From the IMG/VR virus record IMGVR_UViG_3300025096_000028, positions 1-52,649 of that record: DNA of 52,649 nt; one strand, written 5' to 3'. The translations under genes were made by a program, and so were the position numbers. Below the pieces are notes generated by a model, which did not search any database, had not been told where the DNA came from, and saw only the letters and a program-made list of their open reading frames with translations. Origin of the DNA: a virus. This document shows, piece by piece, positions 17,901-25,228 of the stretch (positions within the stretch are counted from its first letter, which is position 1; each line of letters opens with the position of its first letter).

Positions 17901-18689
17901 TTACAAGAATTGGTTTTTAGAAGATTAATGTCTCCAGAAATTCAAGCAAATAAAATTGGAAGTTATAGAGGTAATTTGTACTTTATGCCTAAATATACAA
18001 ACTTTCACAAATTTGTAAAATTGGGAATGCAAACATCTATGGAATTTCATCAGGGAATACCTTCAAGATTAGAGCCTCTTTGGAAACCATTTTTTAACAA
18101 TTATAAAAGACAAGTTTTAGCAATGCAAAATGGAATTGCTGGAGAAGGAACTTTAAAAGATGGTAAAATGACTCCTGAAAATTGGAGAGTAGAACATTTA
18201 ACTATGGGTACTAGATATAATAAATTAAGATTATTAGAAGAATTAATTCCAGAAGCTGATAATATTTTTGGTAAAAGAATTACAGAACTGGATAACTATA
18301 CAATAGATAGTATAATATTTAATGGAGGATTTATTCCAGAAATTATTAACAATAATAGAATTACTAACTTACCATGGAAAGCTGTTACAGACATCAGCGC
18401 AGAATATGGAAGAGATTCAGCAATATATGGTAAAAAAGAATCAGATATAGCTATAGACCAAAATAATGCTAGAGCATTTTATATAGATAAAGATAGAAAT
18501 TCTTTTATTAGAGATTTGCAAACTAATAATACATTAAAATCAAATGAGACATCTCAAAATCTAACACAAGAACGTTCTGTGGATGTAGAACGAAGTTTAG
18601 AAGAATATGAAAGAAAAAGTCAAGAAGAAACAGAACAACCAAAAGAAGGTATATTATGTTCTGTAACAGAAGTAATAAAGGGAGATTAA
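8928..18689 (+). CDS. giant virion protein with RNA-polymerase-like double-psi beta-barrel motif
   Basis: Encodes 3253 residues, the largest gene by far (18.5% of the window). In the last third, VVLFARRDP (R2353-P2356) is followed about 40 residues later by HHVETDMDGDTASIS (D2394, D2396, D2398). This is the order of the catalytic barrel of multisubunit-type RNA polymerases (RxP, then NADFDGD). A further segment, LVDTAKGE (D2545, K2548), resembles the VDxAK stretch I recall after DFDGD in other giant phage proteins. The first 620 residues contain several hydrophobic Gly/Ala segments (for example AYMGGMMEEAALFAMVEGMALG) that could act in membrane passage. By analogy with the virion RNA polymerases of crAss-like phages (DPBB type) and N4 (a different, T7-like type), it may be packaged, injected and transcribe early genes. 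Activity is inferred; no second lysine-bearing barrel was identified with confidence. Confidence 0.65.
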   Translation: MPDDNIFEQSLLQRLARGEEVEDNTFDIKNRVSNYEQNISTQTPKPNQDLSKLLQERAERAGRPPSKKQSDVYSYEDRVDFSGNPTDRVHFWESERSLMEQLGRGSAMFGEGIVDQALLGAPSTFTDWEDIAPDPETGLERFMQMSGETIGFILPFMATKGRTSAAAQSSKAGAKTGLKQLETSVDAAISKKNLKFDSKLYKTADDAKDFIVKQATALTVGNKLSNFARMSAVQKTKFSRDMQHNTGKMIKEFVAKQGIRGIDDEAVKLISKDMGTWWTSIDGRVVSSLEDLMTNNLMKRNLFANWDTTGKYAAYMGGMMEEAALFAMVEGMALGVQDLSSADWWGYKPKALDGENKVPIGIMDYLKTGIHASVFGAALGWTRAAIPGGVRGGVFKQMKGSNLDNINSMLNGPGTNFAKGIKTTTKEGRQSLNHMHRAYGQIDDLILKDKELGTVGIPTVLGKKARNHPSFKKLPEKFRNKELFLPEDLAKLASDETLTRAQKIAIAEIQQDGLQHLAKRVRTDMRVAFAKTMKADWFGGTVNGERIMGSFPRVLAGGTLFGVQGWIDPNVPMDDKIFHTMLGMAFLKGGRDLQFKGRDVSLDRMTNRWNSKSSGLFGRTSADFPKNLEILSEINSTTGVDVGNRGVWGPIFNRIEQDRIDFWDQVQPVGGVNEKTSTFHKKVLEKDKKGNYKYLVKEKFDTDGNDITFKGDTDLKLKGPRDQFIPNYIYWSRNVQSAFNKEGNKIIPEGYRVKDITMQELKSSEARGMEKMFKELDVFNSFDMWRYLTKSGGLHIKKGVDMMVSDMIKTDFLIRPDGKKYSLVGQTNDGFTKLSPIDSSRLDLSKMSDAHKENQLHIEQALDTWNRVVDLNHRNSDMPFSQIGQPIKIDNRTSGLIEWANHIQSSQERFSDRLKPMGFKKIIKIDNFLEAQYDIFNDFNSVDKSISVLKKLYETKQDKLEPSEKRILDKINDAIKTEKDGKITDLVLVSDSPTSNINKKQSLFINSIRDAARNIPGQKSVRPNVTERPTLEQMKRLEEGKDIKKISNKDINEIMEFFHREGVTIWSNGYKKMKQLEDFTETVVKFQAHESLKKSEFPVLDAEGKVIGKTPFSLKHFNVIQILKEQGIVDSFLGVTKDVQLFGESLTSFNKRQKNLNFDKMFEEIDKKGLADYKKSLEDANLSQVEINNRLKIYESFKDMAENPKTIDMKMQEINALIDNLTNKYRPELGSYTGVLSPHTRQTQILIPSNQAQLLYIKLSEVLTQEKYGKEQIFHKKLFDMDSNRPNDQRHSAIMKMITADLMTSRESSVKQFDAAVLSKLYDVTKNEFAWNKDRYVDKLEPGDLMMALKSELKKFNSIMENGWDYSKRQIKERYENFEQLDMTKDSELMSQSWTVDHLLEYNLGEWTSLEEGVSKRKYLHNNIFIKEFYGDVAKFNLKFKEQLELHNSEFRDNPNLTQSVLMKVSTDLVNSKDRPIIEIDLKDKARTTREDISVTQSIRDGIIEKLISDPAQQAFGIKNKIIYVKSTLKNREGKEASLFDKDMYIDAADAAYNGELPYMPKNPKDMVSEYQGRDVERPSDLKIETTGQGEVLPRLMFYLRHPNSMKGKIDSFKLNDSLVDTVLNTYLKTLYKDGQKEMADKFIADNNVKNEQRIDPVTEEIVTIKDSWTFGGKNQSPLFSDFNVFPIEPTLGRQLFRDMLYTLELREIKKEKGLDNFYKELSQDPELHALEQTRIKIVDNSNSVRLDKPLLKKHYEFMSESKVEFEGKKDILEMNQRATNSHPEGRTIKKVVIRDENLNGKVAEIVSVQNRLIKGLEKLINNPETNIYSKKIYERELENIKDLYKNQGYGEVSAGDSYMMVTKKFHDFMDYTRFGREPGTSKSGGIKAHYADIKNPKLFGLYKTFLQKHKMMEKIVEGTDVEVVVFNTASKKMGQNYHKEMAEKFISLDNFTSENFNLNSLKEKIKDKNTHIPVDIEGFSIMYRKGNKTDVPAPANQSLHFDMLTSSKELGDSNVMNQFIRDIYGKKLETANENARRIGKTQYMNEQIAKLKQLVNRKSIHNAESMEGFVLGEGDMKVAKLLTMFDAPPQLGGVTMTELLLKDIFSESLNPKVSGSHAVFAPDIRFKKDGTLENPLKIPIVDKDTGEHFQLGEIIVPHDFRTRQTNIDKITIEIPKKGENNIIVNGSEASKHGITLRENGTMYDYAKNGQQTPLYQVKVDMYEHQGRRSKDGDPADIWVVKDLKEANEQLQAMKEGPGGAVNFANKIVKNKNIESGEYILRDNKADRGDHKYIYIKGSKAHKELLKEEIIVPDTNGNLTVRQQALQKDPKKVKGKQYIKGAEIPYNVVLFARRDPYYKEGSVVPVALKDFNERDNGNQFILNDKDAFHHVETDMDGDTASISHSYSKEVSKEFMKIASQAMATQVRPTNGNAAYETLTSGPYNPMKEISQLEYSEVQARAARLRGSVMQVSHIAHWFLNNNSRNDLRILNEKGDAVFYEGPMFPISGTDKGIQLFLGIRQEVRDKQGASRFRQELAKDIQTLVDTAKGEWDTEYFSSARDITNRLLFHKDYGLFVPMKRQKRKDGKYKDELVWIEQPNIDFRRDHVTAFQAIEKLWMIKKDSLKFRNNELNADGSMRKPKFKDRKATMDRYGEELSSFEWSEEANALRNEMGWSQSQQILRGFGDNANFMRNKNGTSNMGMIDRIDYSMHSGINHGWKWKNTDTDITSLVESTIDKFTATRERGENNKYLSDAEHYNKIIEAFNKETKEVGAKFYMLETLQNQVAELRNERKGLTGNDASSAAKLTAQIEAKKVLIENMKKIELKEYLDVDSYFTDKAKLKPKVKQFLDSVFNDYKIREERILKEEKGDNFSVLDADAKSKIEARAKASMEKNGINIEQVSRGDVLEAMAAERAFGNLAESTPGLLKVNAETHKELINIIDNLKKDYSEAMLKEYKPKESSGFINDNYIVDIYREQLLGILRADKYQNPALQELVFRRLMSPEIQANKIGSYRGNLYFMPKYTNFHKFVKLGMQTSMEFHQGIPSRLEPLWKPFFNNYKRQVLAMQNGIAGEGTLKDGKMTPENWRVEHLTMGTRYNKLRLLEELIPEADNIFGKRITELDNYTIDSIIFNGGFIPEIINNNRITNLPWKAVTDISAEYGRDSAIYGKKESDIAIDQNNARAFYIDKDRNSFIRDLQTNNTLKSNETSQNLTQERSVDVERSLEEYERKSQEETEQPKEGILCSVTEVIKGD

Positions 18690-18690
18690 T

Positions 18691-21576
18691 ATGGCTTCAA
18701 TAAGAATATGTGCTAAATCAAATAAACAGAAAAAAGAAATAAGAGCTGCACTTCAATTGCATGCTTCTAAACTTGGTCAATGGATGGGAGAAAAAGGTTT
18801 TGATAGTAGAGATATGAGGCTTACTTGGGACCAAATAAAAATGAAAACTGTTGGAGCAAAAGCTGGTATGGATGGAGATTTTAGGATAGAACATTTGCAA
18901 AAAATTCCTAAAGTAATTGCTACAGCAAAATATAGATTAACAAGAAATAGAAATGATATAGTTAATGCTATTCTTCAGCCTCAAGACAGGGCTAAAGATT
19001 GGGGTGTAGTTGACAGGTTTAATGAAAATATATTTCGTTCTGTTAATGAATATGCAGGTAATAATCAAACAAACGCTGCTTCATATCAAAACCTTTGGAA
19101 ATTTATAGCAGAAGGTTCAGCTATACTAGGAGCAAAATCAAGAAATAATCCTTTAGGTAAAATTTATAAAAATCCAAATCAACTTGCTAAAGTTGTTGAT
19201 AGGCTATTTTCAGAATATGATTTAGCTCAAGCAAATGGAGATGTAAACCTTGCAAGAGAATTATATGAAGGAAATCCTAGAAAAGGAATAGTTGGAATAA
19301 ATAAGATAATGAGACAAGGGCAAGGTAAAATATTTAAAGAAGTGTATGATTTAATTTTGCAACCAAAAATAAATAGCGGTGGAAAATTAGGATATAAAGA
19401 ATTTGCAGAACGAAGGGGATATACTGAACAAGCTAAAAATGCAGCAGAGATATGGCATAATGAATTACATCCAAGAGGAAGAATACAAATAAAAAAAGGT
19501 ATAGAAAATTTTAGAAATTCAATAAAGAATAAAAGACATATATTTGGGCACTTAACAGATTCAAATGGTCGTTTATTATATGATAGAGTTGTTAAAAATC
19601 TTGATGGTGTAATTAAAGAATACAATGATAGAAAGAATCAAAAGGAAGGATTTTATCCTATATTTTCAATGGAAGTTTTACCTTCTATAACTGAAGCTTC
19701 TAGATTAATGCTTCATGCAAACAAAAAGAATCCAGAAAAAGATATTCGACAGGGAGCAAGTGTATTAGAAAAAATAGAAAAAGTATTTAAAGAAAATAAA
19801 AATTTGCATACAAATTTAAGAGATAACAAAATTAATAATGATAAAGCTAGTGCTAACATATTTTATGTATTAGATGCATATAGTAAAAATGCTTCTAGAT
19901 TTAATATGGTAACTTATAATACAGCTCAATATTTAAAAGTTATGGAAAGTTTATATAAGTTTGAAGGAACTGAGATGGAAACTAAGATGAAACAAATGGA
20001 AGAATTTATTGACCATCAGTATTCAATTATTAGTGGTCAAAAAGCTGGAGAGAATAAAGCATTAAATGATATTACAAGAGCTATAACATCATATCAATTT
20101 GCTTCTAAGCTAGGTTTAAACCTTAGAAGTGCGGCTAGAAATGCAACTCAAAGTTTATTAAATTATGTTCATTTTGGAGCTATTAATTTATATAAATCAT
20201 ATAAAGAAATGCTAGACCCTAAAATGAAAACAAGAATAAATCAAGGGCTACAAGATAATGGTATTTTATTTGCAGACCTTAAAGAGGGACCTCTGACTGG
20301 TTTTATTAATAAATCTGAATATAGTCTTGAAAAAGGAATTTTTGAAACTAAAAAAGGAGTAAATGCTGATTACTTACATAGATTTGCAGATTCTATTGAC
20401 AAAATAGCAGATACAACAGGTTGGGCTATGCAATTTGTTGAGAATAAATTAAATCGTAAGTTAACATATAAAATTGGATATAGTTTAGCTTGGAAAAGCA
20501 TGAAGAGTGATAATACTTATCACCAACAATTATTTATGAATCAAATTAATAAACAATTAAAAAGAGAAGGTATTTCTAAAGGTGAAATAAAAAAATTAGA
20601 AGCCAATAATTATAGAGATTTGCAAAAAGAAGGAACTCATCAAATATTTAAGGAAGGAGATTCTACTCACATGCAATTTTTGTATGAAAATTATTTACGT
20701 AGAAAAGCAAATAATGCTGGTGTTTGGGCTACTAGAGAACTTCATTATGATTATTCAGCTACAGGAAAATCTCAATTTATGACTACTAAACCTGGTGCTG
20801 TAATGTTTCAATTCCAACATTTTAGTATGAGTTATTTTAATTATCAAAGAAAGATAGCAAGAAATTATGCAGAAGATTTATCTTCTGGTTTGTGGAATAC
20901 CCCAGAAGGTGGTAGAGCTTTTAGATTAGCAATGCTATATGGAGTAATAACTCCTTTATTTGAAGTTGCAATTCCTGGAGGAGCAAGATTTAGCAACCTT
21001 GTACAAAACGATACAGCAGAAAGAATTATTCAAATTAGAGATTATATATTAGAAGGAAATGAAGGTATGACCACAGATTCTAAAGGTAATTTAGTTGAAT
21101 ATGATAAGAGAGAAGGTAGAGGTTCTTTTTATGGAAAAGGTCCTTTTATTGGTTTATTGGGTGGACCTATGATTTCAGACTTAGTTACTTTAAATAATTT
21201 AGCGGATTTATATGATTTAGATGAAGATGGATGGGCAGCTATGCTTAGTGGTTATCAAGATTATTCAGATAAGTCAACAAATGAAAAATGGGATATTCTC
21301 TGGAAGACAATAAATAGAGGTAGTCAAAGAATGACAAATTTTTGGACTGGAAAAGGAACTTTTGGAAGCCAGGTTCAAAGTAGTTTTGGGTTGTTTCCAA
21401 ACCAGGATATTTTGGACAAAAGACAACAGGTTAGAAGTTGGTTTGAAAAATTGGGGATTATGGAACCTGATAAAAAGAAACCTAAAACAGTTAAACCTCG
21501 AAGTATATCTCCTGATATAGATAAAAGCTTAACTACTTTAGGTAGAACTGGTGGTAGAGCTGCGGGAAGTTATTAA
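18691..21576 (+). CDS. large internal virion protein, polyvalent-protein-like
   Basis: Encodes 961 residues, starting one base after the giant gene with GGGAG as ribosome site. It is almost entirely helical. The middle has SKLGLNLRSAARNATQSL and the C-terminal third has GAVMFQFQHFSMSYFNYQRKIARN, PEGGRAFRLAMLYGVITPLFEVAIPGG and GPFIGLLGGPM. Such QFQxF...GGR...hydrophobic arrangements recall domains found at the C-termini of large phage polyvalent proteins co-injected with DNA. It is the last gene of the rightward arm and its stop overlaps the stop of the opposite gene. Likely partner of the giant protein; molecular function unknown. Confidence 0.5.
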   Translation: MASIRICAKSNKQKKEIRAALQLHASKLGQWMGEKGFDSRDMRLTWDQIKMKTVGAKAGMDGDFRIEHLQKIPKVIATAKYRLTRNRNDIVNAILQPQDRAKDWGVVDRFNENIFRSVNEYAGNNQTNAASYQNLWKFIAEGSAILGAKSRNNPLGKIYKNPNQLAKVVDRLFSEYDLAQANGDVNLARELYEGNPRKGIVGINKIMRQGQGKIFKEVYDLILQPKINSGGKLGYKEFAERRGYTEQAKNAAEIWHNELHPRGRIQIKKGIENFRNSIKNKRHIFGHLTDSNGRLLYDRVVKNLDGVIKEYNDRKNQKEGFYPIFSMEVLPSITEASRLMLHANKKNPEKDIRQGASVLEKIEKVFKENKNLHTNLRDNKINNDKASANIFYVLDAYSKNASRFNMVTYNTAQYLKVMESLYKFEGTEMETKMKQMEEFIDHQYSIISGQKAGENKALNDITRAITSYQFASKLGLNLRSAARNATQSLLNYVHFGAINLYKSYKEMLDPKMKTRINQGLQDNGILFADLKEGPLTGFINKSEYSLEKGIFETKKGVNADYLHRFADSIDKIADTTGWAMQFVENKLNRKLTYKIGYSLAWKSMKSDNTYHQQLFMNQINKQLKREGISKGEIKKLEANNYRDLQKEGTHQIFKEGDSTHMQFLYENYLRRKANNAGVWATRELHYDYSATGKSQFMTTKPGAVMFQFQHFSMSYFNYQRKIARNYAEDLSSGLWNTPEGGRAFRLAMLYGVITPLFEVAIPGGARFSNLVQNDTAERIIQIRDYILEGNEGMTTDSKGNLVEYDKREGRGSFYGKGPFIGLLGGPMISDLVTLNNLADLYDLDEDGWAAMLSGYQDYSDKSTNEKWDILWKTINRGSQRMTNFWTGKGTFGSQVQSSFGLFPNQDILDKRQQVRSWFEKLGIMEPDKKKPKTVKPRSISPDIDKSLTTLGRTGGRAAGSY

Positions 21577-21743
21577 TTTTTTTCTGAATTAGCTTTTTTG
21601 ATATAATATCTTTTAAGTTCCATTAGTTTACTAAATGCTTCTTTTAAGGCTTTTCTGTTTTTATCGTTTAGTTCAAAATTGTTTATAGTTTTTAACATTT
21701 CTTCGTTTTCTGTAATGGTTTTTAAAATAGAATTTAGATTCAT
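21573..21743 (-). CDS. small helical protein, unknown function
   Basis: Encodes 56 residues (starts MNLNSILKTITENEEML, ends KKANSEKN), all charged helix with a heptad-like pattern. AAAGGAG lies six bases before the ATG, which overlaps the stop of the RuvC-like gene (ATGA). Its own stop (TAA, bases 21575-21573) overlaps the stop of the late-arm gene on the other strand. It is the last gene of the leftward arm. No family recognised. Confidence 0.65.
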   Translation of the reverse strand: MNLNSILKTITENEEMLKTINNFELNDKNRKALKEAFSKLMELKRYYIKKANSEKN

Positions 21744-22195
21744 TTTTTCTCCTTTAATGCGTACATTCCAATACAGATTGCGTCTGCATTCTTTAATGTA
21801 ACTTTGTGATTATTACCTGCCCAATCTTGAGCAACTTTCTTAAAATATCTTTTTCGTTCTGTATAGTCTTTTGGTATATCTTCTCCAATGGACTGTTGCC
21901 ATGTCTTAGGCAATACATCTATTCTGTTCAATTTTAGACTAGCTATAATTCCAAGCCAGATTCCGTAATTTTCTCCAAAAGTAAAAGCCCCTCTTTCATA
22001 AGGTCTAGCCCAAACTCTTTCTATGTATACTGTAGGTTTTTTTCTTGCTATAGCATTTCTTATAACTTTAACCATATCTTTAGGGTCCCTGGAAGCAGGA
22101 CAATTGGTAGTGAATTGGAGGTTCATCGAGTCGAAGAAAGCAACTGCCCCACTCCATCCAGGGTCTATTGTGATAAGATATTTTGAATGAATCAT
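21740..22195 (-). CDS. RuvC-like Holliday junction resolvase
   Basis: Encodes 151 residues with an RNase H fold signature: LITIDPGWSGAVAF (D11), TVYIERVW (E59) and NADAICIGMYA (D138), the acidic residues expected to bind two metal ions in RuvC-type endonucleases. DVLPKTWQQ is the usual helix contacting DNA. The length suits the family. It probably resolves branched DNA made during replication and recombination so the terminase can package it. It follows the helicase gene by 19 bases and overlaps the next small gene by four. Confidence 0.85.
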   Translation of the reverse strand: MIHSKYLITIDPGWSGAVAFFDSMNLQFTTNCPASRDPKDMVKVIRNAIARKKPTVYIERVWARPYERGAFTFGENYGIWLGIIASLKLNRIDVLPKTWQQSIGEDIPKDYTERKRYFKKVAQDWAGNNHKVTLKNADAICIGMYALKEKK

Positions 22196-22214
22196 GCTAT
22201 TTAAATCACTCTTA

Positions 22215-23567
22215 TCACTTATTCATCATTTGTATAGCTTCTGTTCTGTCAAAGTATATACTACACTTATCTCCATTGAAGCCCATATTATATGAACCCA
22301 ATTGACCATATCTAGCTTTTTGACATATGATTTCAATCTCATACCTATCATTGTCTCTATTATCTACTGCATAAGGATAGTATACAAAGAACGCCGCTTC
22401 AGCAGTTTGTTCAATTACACCACTTTCTGCAAAGTCTGATAGTTTTGGTCTAGGGTCTAATCGTCTTTCAATTTCTCTATTAAGCTGCGATACTAATATA
22501 GCACTACACTTAATTTTCTTACAAATCCACTTATAGTCAAGCATTATATCTTCTATTTCAAACCTTCTGTCCTTATTCTTTCCGTCTGTACGAATAAGTT
22601 GGATATAATCATCGAGGATTACATCTGGTTTTTCCTTTCCTATCTCTTTCATTGCATCTGCAAGAGTTTTACAATCATCTAACATTATTAGATTCTTATA
22701 TTTTTCACCCAAAGCTTCTCTTTTGAGATTAATTTGAGTTATCTCTTTATCTATATTACTAGCTTTTCTAATCTTTTCATAACTAAACTCTTGAAATTCC
22801 ATTACTAAAATCTTCTTCATCATTTCAACATTAGTCATTTCACGATTAAACAACATAACTTTCTTACCTTGTTCTAGTAATCGTTTAACAATATTGATAA
22901 CCATAGTAGTTTTACCATGTCCTGGTCTACCACCAATAACTGTTATCTCACCTCTAGTCATACCACCAGCTGCTTTATCTAGCTGTTCAATGCCAAAGGG
23001 TATTAAGTTACTACCTTCTTTTAACGCTTCTACTGTATTCTCTAATATATCTTTAGTTTCAACTACTTTACTTGGAGCAATATCTTTTAACTCTTGAACT
23101 ATTTTTTCATGCTGATGTAATACTTCAACAATATCATCCGTATTTTGTAAAGTTAAGTTATAAAGTATTTGGGAACTCTTTACTGCTTTACGTTGTATAA
23201 ACTTATACCAAATATTCTTAGCGTAAGTCTCAGCGTTTGCAGTAGTAGGAACTCCATTAGCTAATCCAGTTAAATAATAAGTAGTTAGTGTATGGTCTGT
23301 AACATTATCTTTAATATCTCCGAATACAGTAACTGTATCAATAGGAACATTGTTCTTATATAATCTGTTAAATGAGTTCCATAGTTCTTGATGTTTACTT
23401 GTATAAAATGCATCAGCTTCTTTAATAACTGATTTAGCTTTTTCAAAGATTTCATCGCCTTCTAATAAAATACTACCTAATAAGGCTATCTCTGCTTCTT
23501 CATTCTTGGGCATAGGTTCCAGTCCATTTGTCTGTTTAAGCTTTTTATTGTCTGTTAATGGTTTCAT
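22215..23567 (-). CDS. dnaB: replicative DNA helicase, DnaB family
   Basis: Encodes 450 residues. An N-terminal DnaB-type domain (PKNEEAEIALLGSILLE) precedes the RecA-like ATPase core: Walker A GGRPGHGKTT (212-221), GKKVMLFNREMTNVEM, Walker B VILDDYIQL (316-324), and the DNA-binding/sensor stretch SQLNREIERR (360-369) with PKLSDFAESGVIEQTA. This is a complete hexameric replicative helicase. No phage primase, polymerase or loader was recognised nearby, so it presumably joins host replication proteins. GGAGG lies just before the ATG. Confidence 0.95.
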   Translation of the reverse strand: MKPLTDNKKLKQTNGLEPMPKNEEAEIALLGSILLEGDEIFEKAKSVIKEADAFYTSKHQELWNSFNRLYKNNVPIDTVTVFGDIKDNVTDHTLTTYYLTGLANGVPTTANAETYAKNIWYKFIQRKAVKSSQILYNLTLQNTDDIVEVLHQHEKIVQELKDIAPSKVVETKDILENTVEALKEGSNLIPFGIEQLDKAAGGMTRGEITVIGGRPGHGKTTMVINIVKRLLEQGKKVMLFNREMTNVEMMKKILVMEFQEFSYEKIRKASNIDKEITQINLKREALGEKYKNLIMLDDCKTLADAMKEIGKEKPDVILDDYIQLIRTDGKNKDRRFEIEDIMLDYKWICKKIKCSAILVSQLNREIERRLDPRPKLSDFAESGVIEQTAEAAFFVYYPYAVDNRDNDRYEIEIICQKARYGQLGSYNMGFNGDKCSIYFDRTEAIQMMNK

Positions 23568-23575
23568 AATACCTC

Positions 23576-24397
23576 CTATTCTTTAAATAGACTAATTTGC
23601 TTTTCTTCTGGTACATAATTTGTAATGACCAGTTCTATCTTCTTTTCTTCGCTATGTAATTGACCAGTATACTTAATAGGTATTTCAATTATTCTCCAAT
23701 GTTTGTACATATCCCAAATTGCAGGACTATTATCATATGATAGCATAAACTTTCCCCCGCTATCATCAATTTCATGGCACATAGCACATAAATCAATATG
23801 GTCATTCCAATTAAACGAATGTATATAGTAATCATTTCGTTTAGTTGCTGCAACATAAGGAGGGTCTAAATACCAGACATCTCCTTCTTTTGGTTCATAC
23901 TTGTCAATTAACTTTCTAAAATCCATATTCTCAATGAATGTGTCATTTAGTTTTTGTCTGCTTAGTTCTAAGTCGTCTAATATCTCATCATTCCATTTAG
24001 CAACGCTGCTTAATGGTAAGAAAGGCGTTTTGTTGAATGCTGTCTTTATGATAAAGAAGTATTCTGCTGCTCTCTTAACATCTGGAATATCTATCTTGTC
24101 TTCGGCGTGTATCTTCTTTCTATAAGTCTCGTGAAGTGTTCTTGATAACAATATGTGTTTAGCATAGTGTTTGAATTTCTCGAAATCCTCCGCTATTGAA
24201 ATATACAAATTTATTACATCATTATGCAAGTCATTTAATATGTTTATCTTAGCTTTATCTTTACGAAAGAACATACTTCCTCCCCCAAAGAACACTTCAA
24301 TATATCTATCGTGTCTAGGTAACATTTTCACTAGCTGTTTACTTAGTGTGAACTTACCTCCGTAATATGGAAATACTGTAGGACAATCATTCTTCAT
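23576..24397 (-). CDS. dam: DNA adenine methyltransferase, Dam/D12 class
   Basis: Encodes 273 residues. The SAM-binding motif is IEVFFGGGSMFF (FFGGG at 36-40), near an N-terminal PYYGGKFTLS; the catalytic motif is DVWYLDPPYVAA (DPPY at 178-181). This order and length fit class D12 N6-adenine methyltransferases such as Dam or DpnM. It may protect phage DNA from host restriction or mark it for replication control; the target sequence cannot be told from the protein. It overlaps the preceding gene by four bases. Confidence 0.9.
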   Translation of the reverse strand: MKNDCPTVFPYYGGKFTLSKQLVKMLPRHDRYIEVFFGGGSMFFRKDKAKINILNDLHNDVINLYISIAEDFEKFKHYAKHILLSRTLHETYRKKIHAEDKIDIPDVKRAAEYFFIIKTAFNKTPFLPLSSVAKWNDEILDDLELSRQKLNDTFIENMDFRKLIDKYEPKEGDVWYLDPPYVAATKRNDYYIHSFNWNDHIDLCAMCHEIDDSGGKFMLSYDNSPAIWDMYKHWRIIEIPIKYTGQLHSEEKKIELVITNYVPEEKQISLFKE

Positions 24398-24654
24398 TTT
24401 TTGGTCCTTCCTCTACCATATGTTTTCCAGAATATTAAATCATGTGCATTTTCATAATATTTAAACATCCATTTATCTACAACGCCACCAGCGTAATCTG
24501 GATGATATTCATTATTTACGCACATATTAGACATCATTTGATGATATACAGCTGTATAAAACATTTTTTCATTATGATTATCACCAATTATCCACCAAGG
24601 GTTTTCTCCATTTTCATATATATCGCATAGTTCTTCAAATTTATATCTCTTCAT
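24394..24654 (-). CDS. conserved-type small protein, unknown function
   Basis: Encodes 86 residues from the ATG at 24654, which has AAAGGTG at a good distance upstream; an in-frame GTG at 24663 lies within that ribosome site and is less likely. The sequence is acidic and aromatic (ENPWWIIGDNHNEKMFYTAVYHQMM; DKWMFKYYENAHDLIFWKTYGRG). It overlaps its neighbours at both ends. No motif or family recognised. Confidence 0.65.
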   Translation of the reverse strand: MKRYKFEELCDIYENGENPWWIIGDNHNEKMFYTAVYHQMMSNMCVNNEYHPDYAGGVVDKWMFKYYENAHDLIFWKTYGRGRTKK

Positions 24655-24994
24655 TTTTGTCACCTTTTACTTGCTTATATAAATCAATAAACGCATCATT
24701 GCTTTCTACACCAACTGGTAAAACATGAGAACAAAGCCCAGCTTTCTCAAATCCTTTTCTACGTGCATCACTCATACCAACGTGTAAAGCACCTGGACCA
24801 TTTCCTTCGTCATCCATTCCAACAAAGAAAACATCACCTTTATCTGTTTTAAAACAAAGCCCAGTACCTTCTTCTGGATAATCTTTATCCCATTCTTGCC
24901 ACCAAACATCTGTTATTGTTCTTCTTTTCAATAGCGTTTGTGCTGATTGATACCACATTTTAGTTCTATTGTATTTTTTTTGTAAACTTTCCAT
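24641..24994 (-). CDS. small protein, unknown function
   Basis: Encodes 117 residues with a basic N-terminus and a glycine-rich central part (EGTGLCFKTDKGDVFFVGMDDEGNGPGAL) that looks like a compact beta structure. A strong GGGAGGG ribosome site precedes the ATG, which directly follows the stop of the preceding gene. It overlaps the gene after it by 14 bases. No family recognised. Confidence 0.65.
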   Translation of the reverse strand: MESLQKKYNRTKMWYQSAQTLLKRRTITDVWWQEWDKDYPEEGTGLCFKTDKGDVFFVGMDDEGNGPGALHVGMSDARRKGFEKAGLCSHVLPVGVESNDAFIDLYKQVKGDKNEEI

Positions 24995-25228
24995 TTAACC
25001 CTCCCCATGTTTAGTTCTTAAATGTTCATTTCTTTCATAATTTAAATTTGAAATATCATCTTCTATTTCATCCAACTGTTCTTCAAACTCTTCTCTTATA
25101 CTATCTGTATCTAGAGTATATCCTATTTCTTCATCAAAAGAATAATATATGCTTAAACATATTTCTGCATCTATTTTTCTTATTTTAGGTTTGTAATCTA
25201 ACTTTATATTTACTACGTTTTTTCTCAT
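24995..25228 (-). CDS. small acidic protein, unknown function
   Basis: Encodes 77 residues: a basic beta-like start (KNVVNIKLDYKPKIRKID) followed by an acidic helix (DSIREEFEEQLDEIEDDISNL). The ATG overlaps the preceding stop (ATGA), showing coupled translation. No recognised domain. Confidence 0.6.
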   Translation of the reverse strand: MRKNVVNIKLDYKPKIRKIDAEICLSIYYSFDEEIGYTLDTDSIREEFEEQLDEIEDDISNLNYERNEHLRTKHGEG

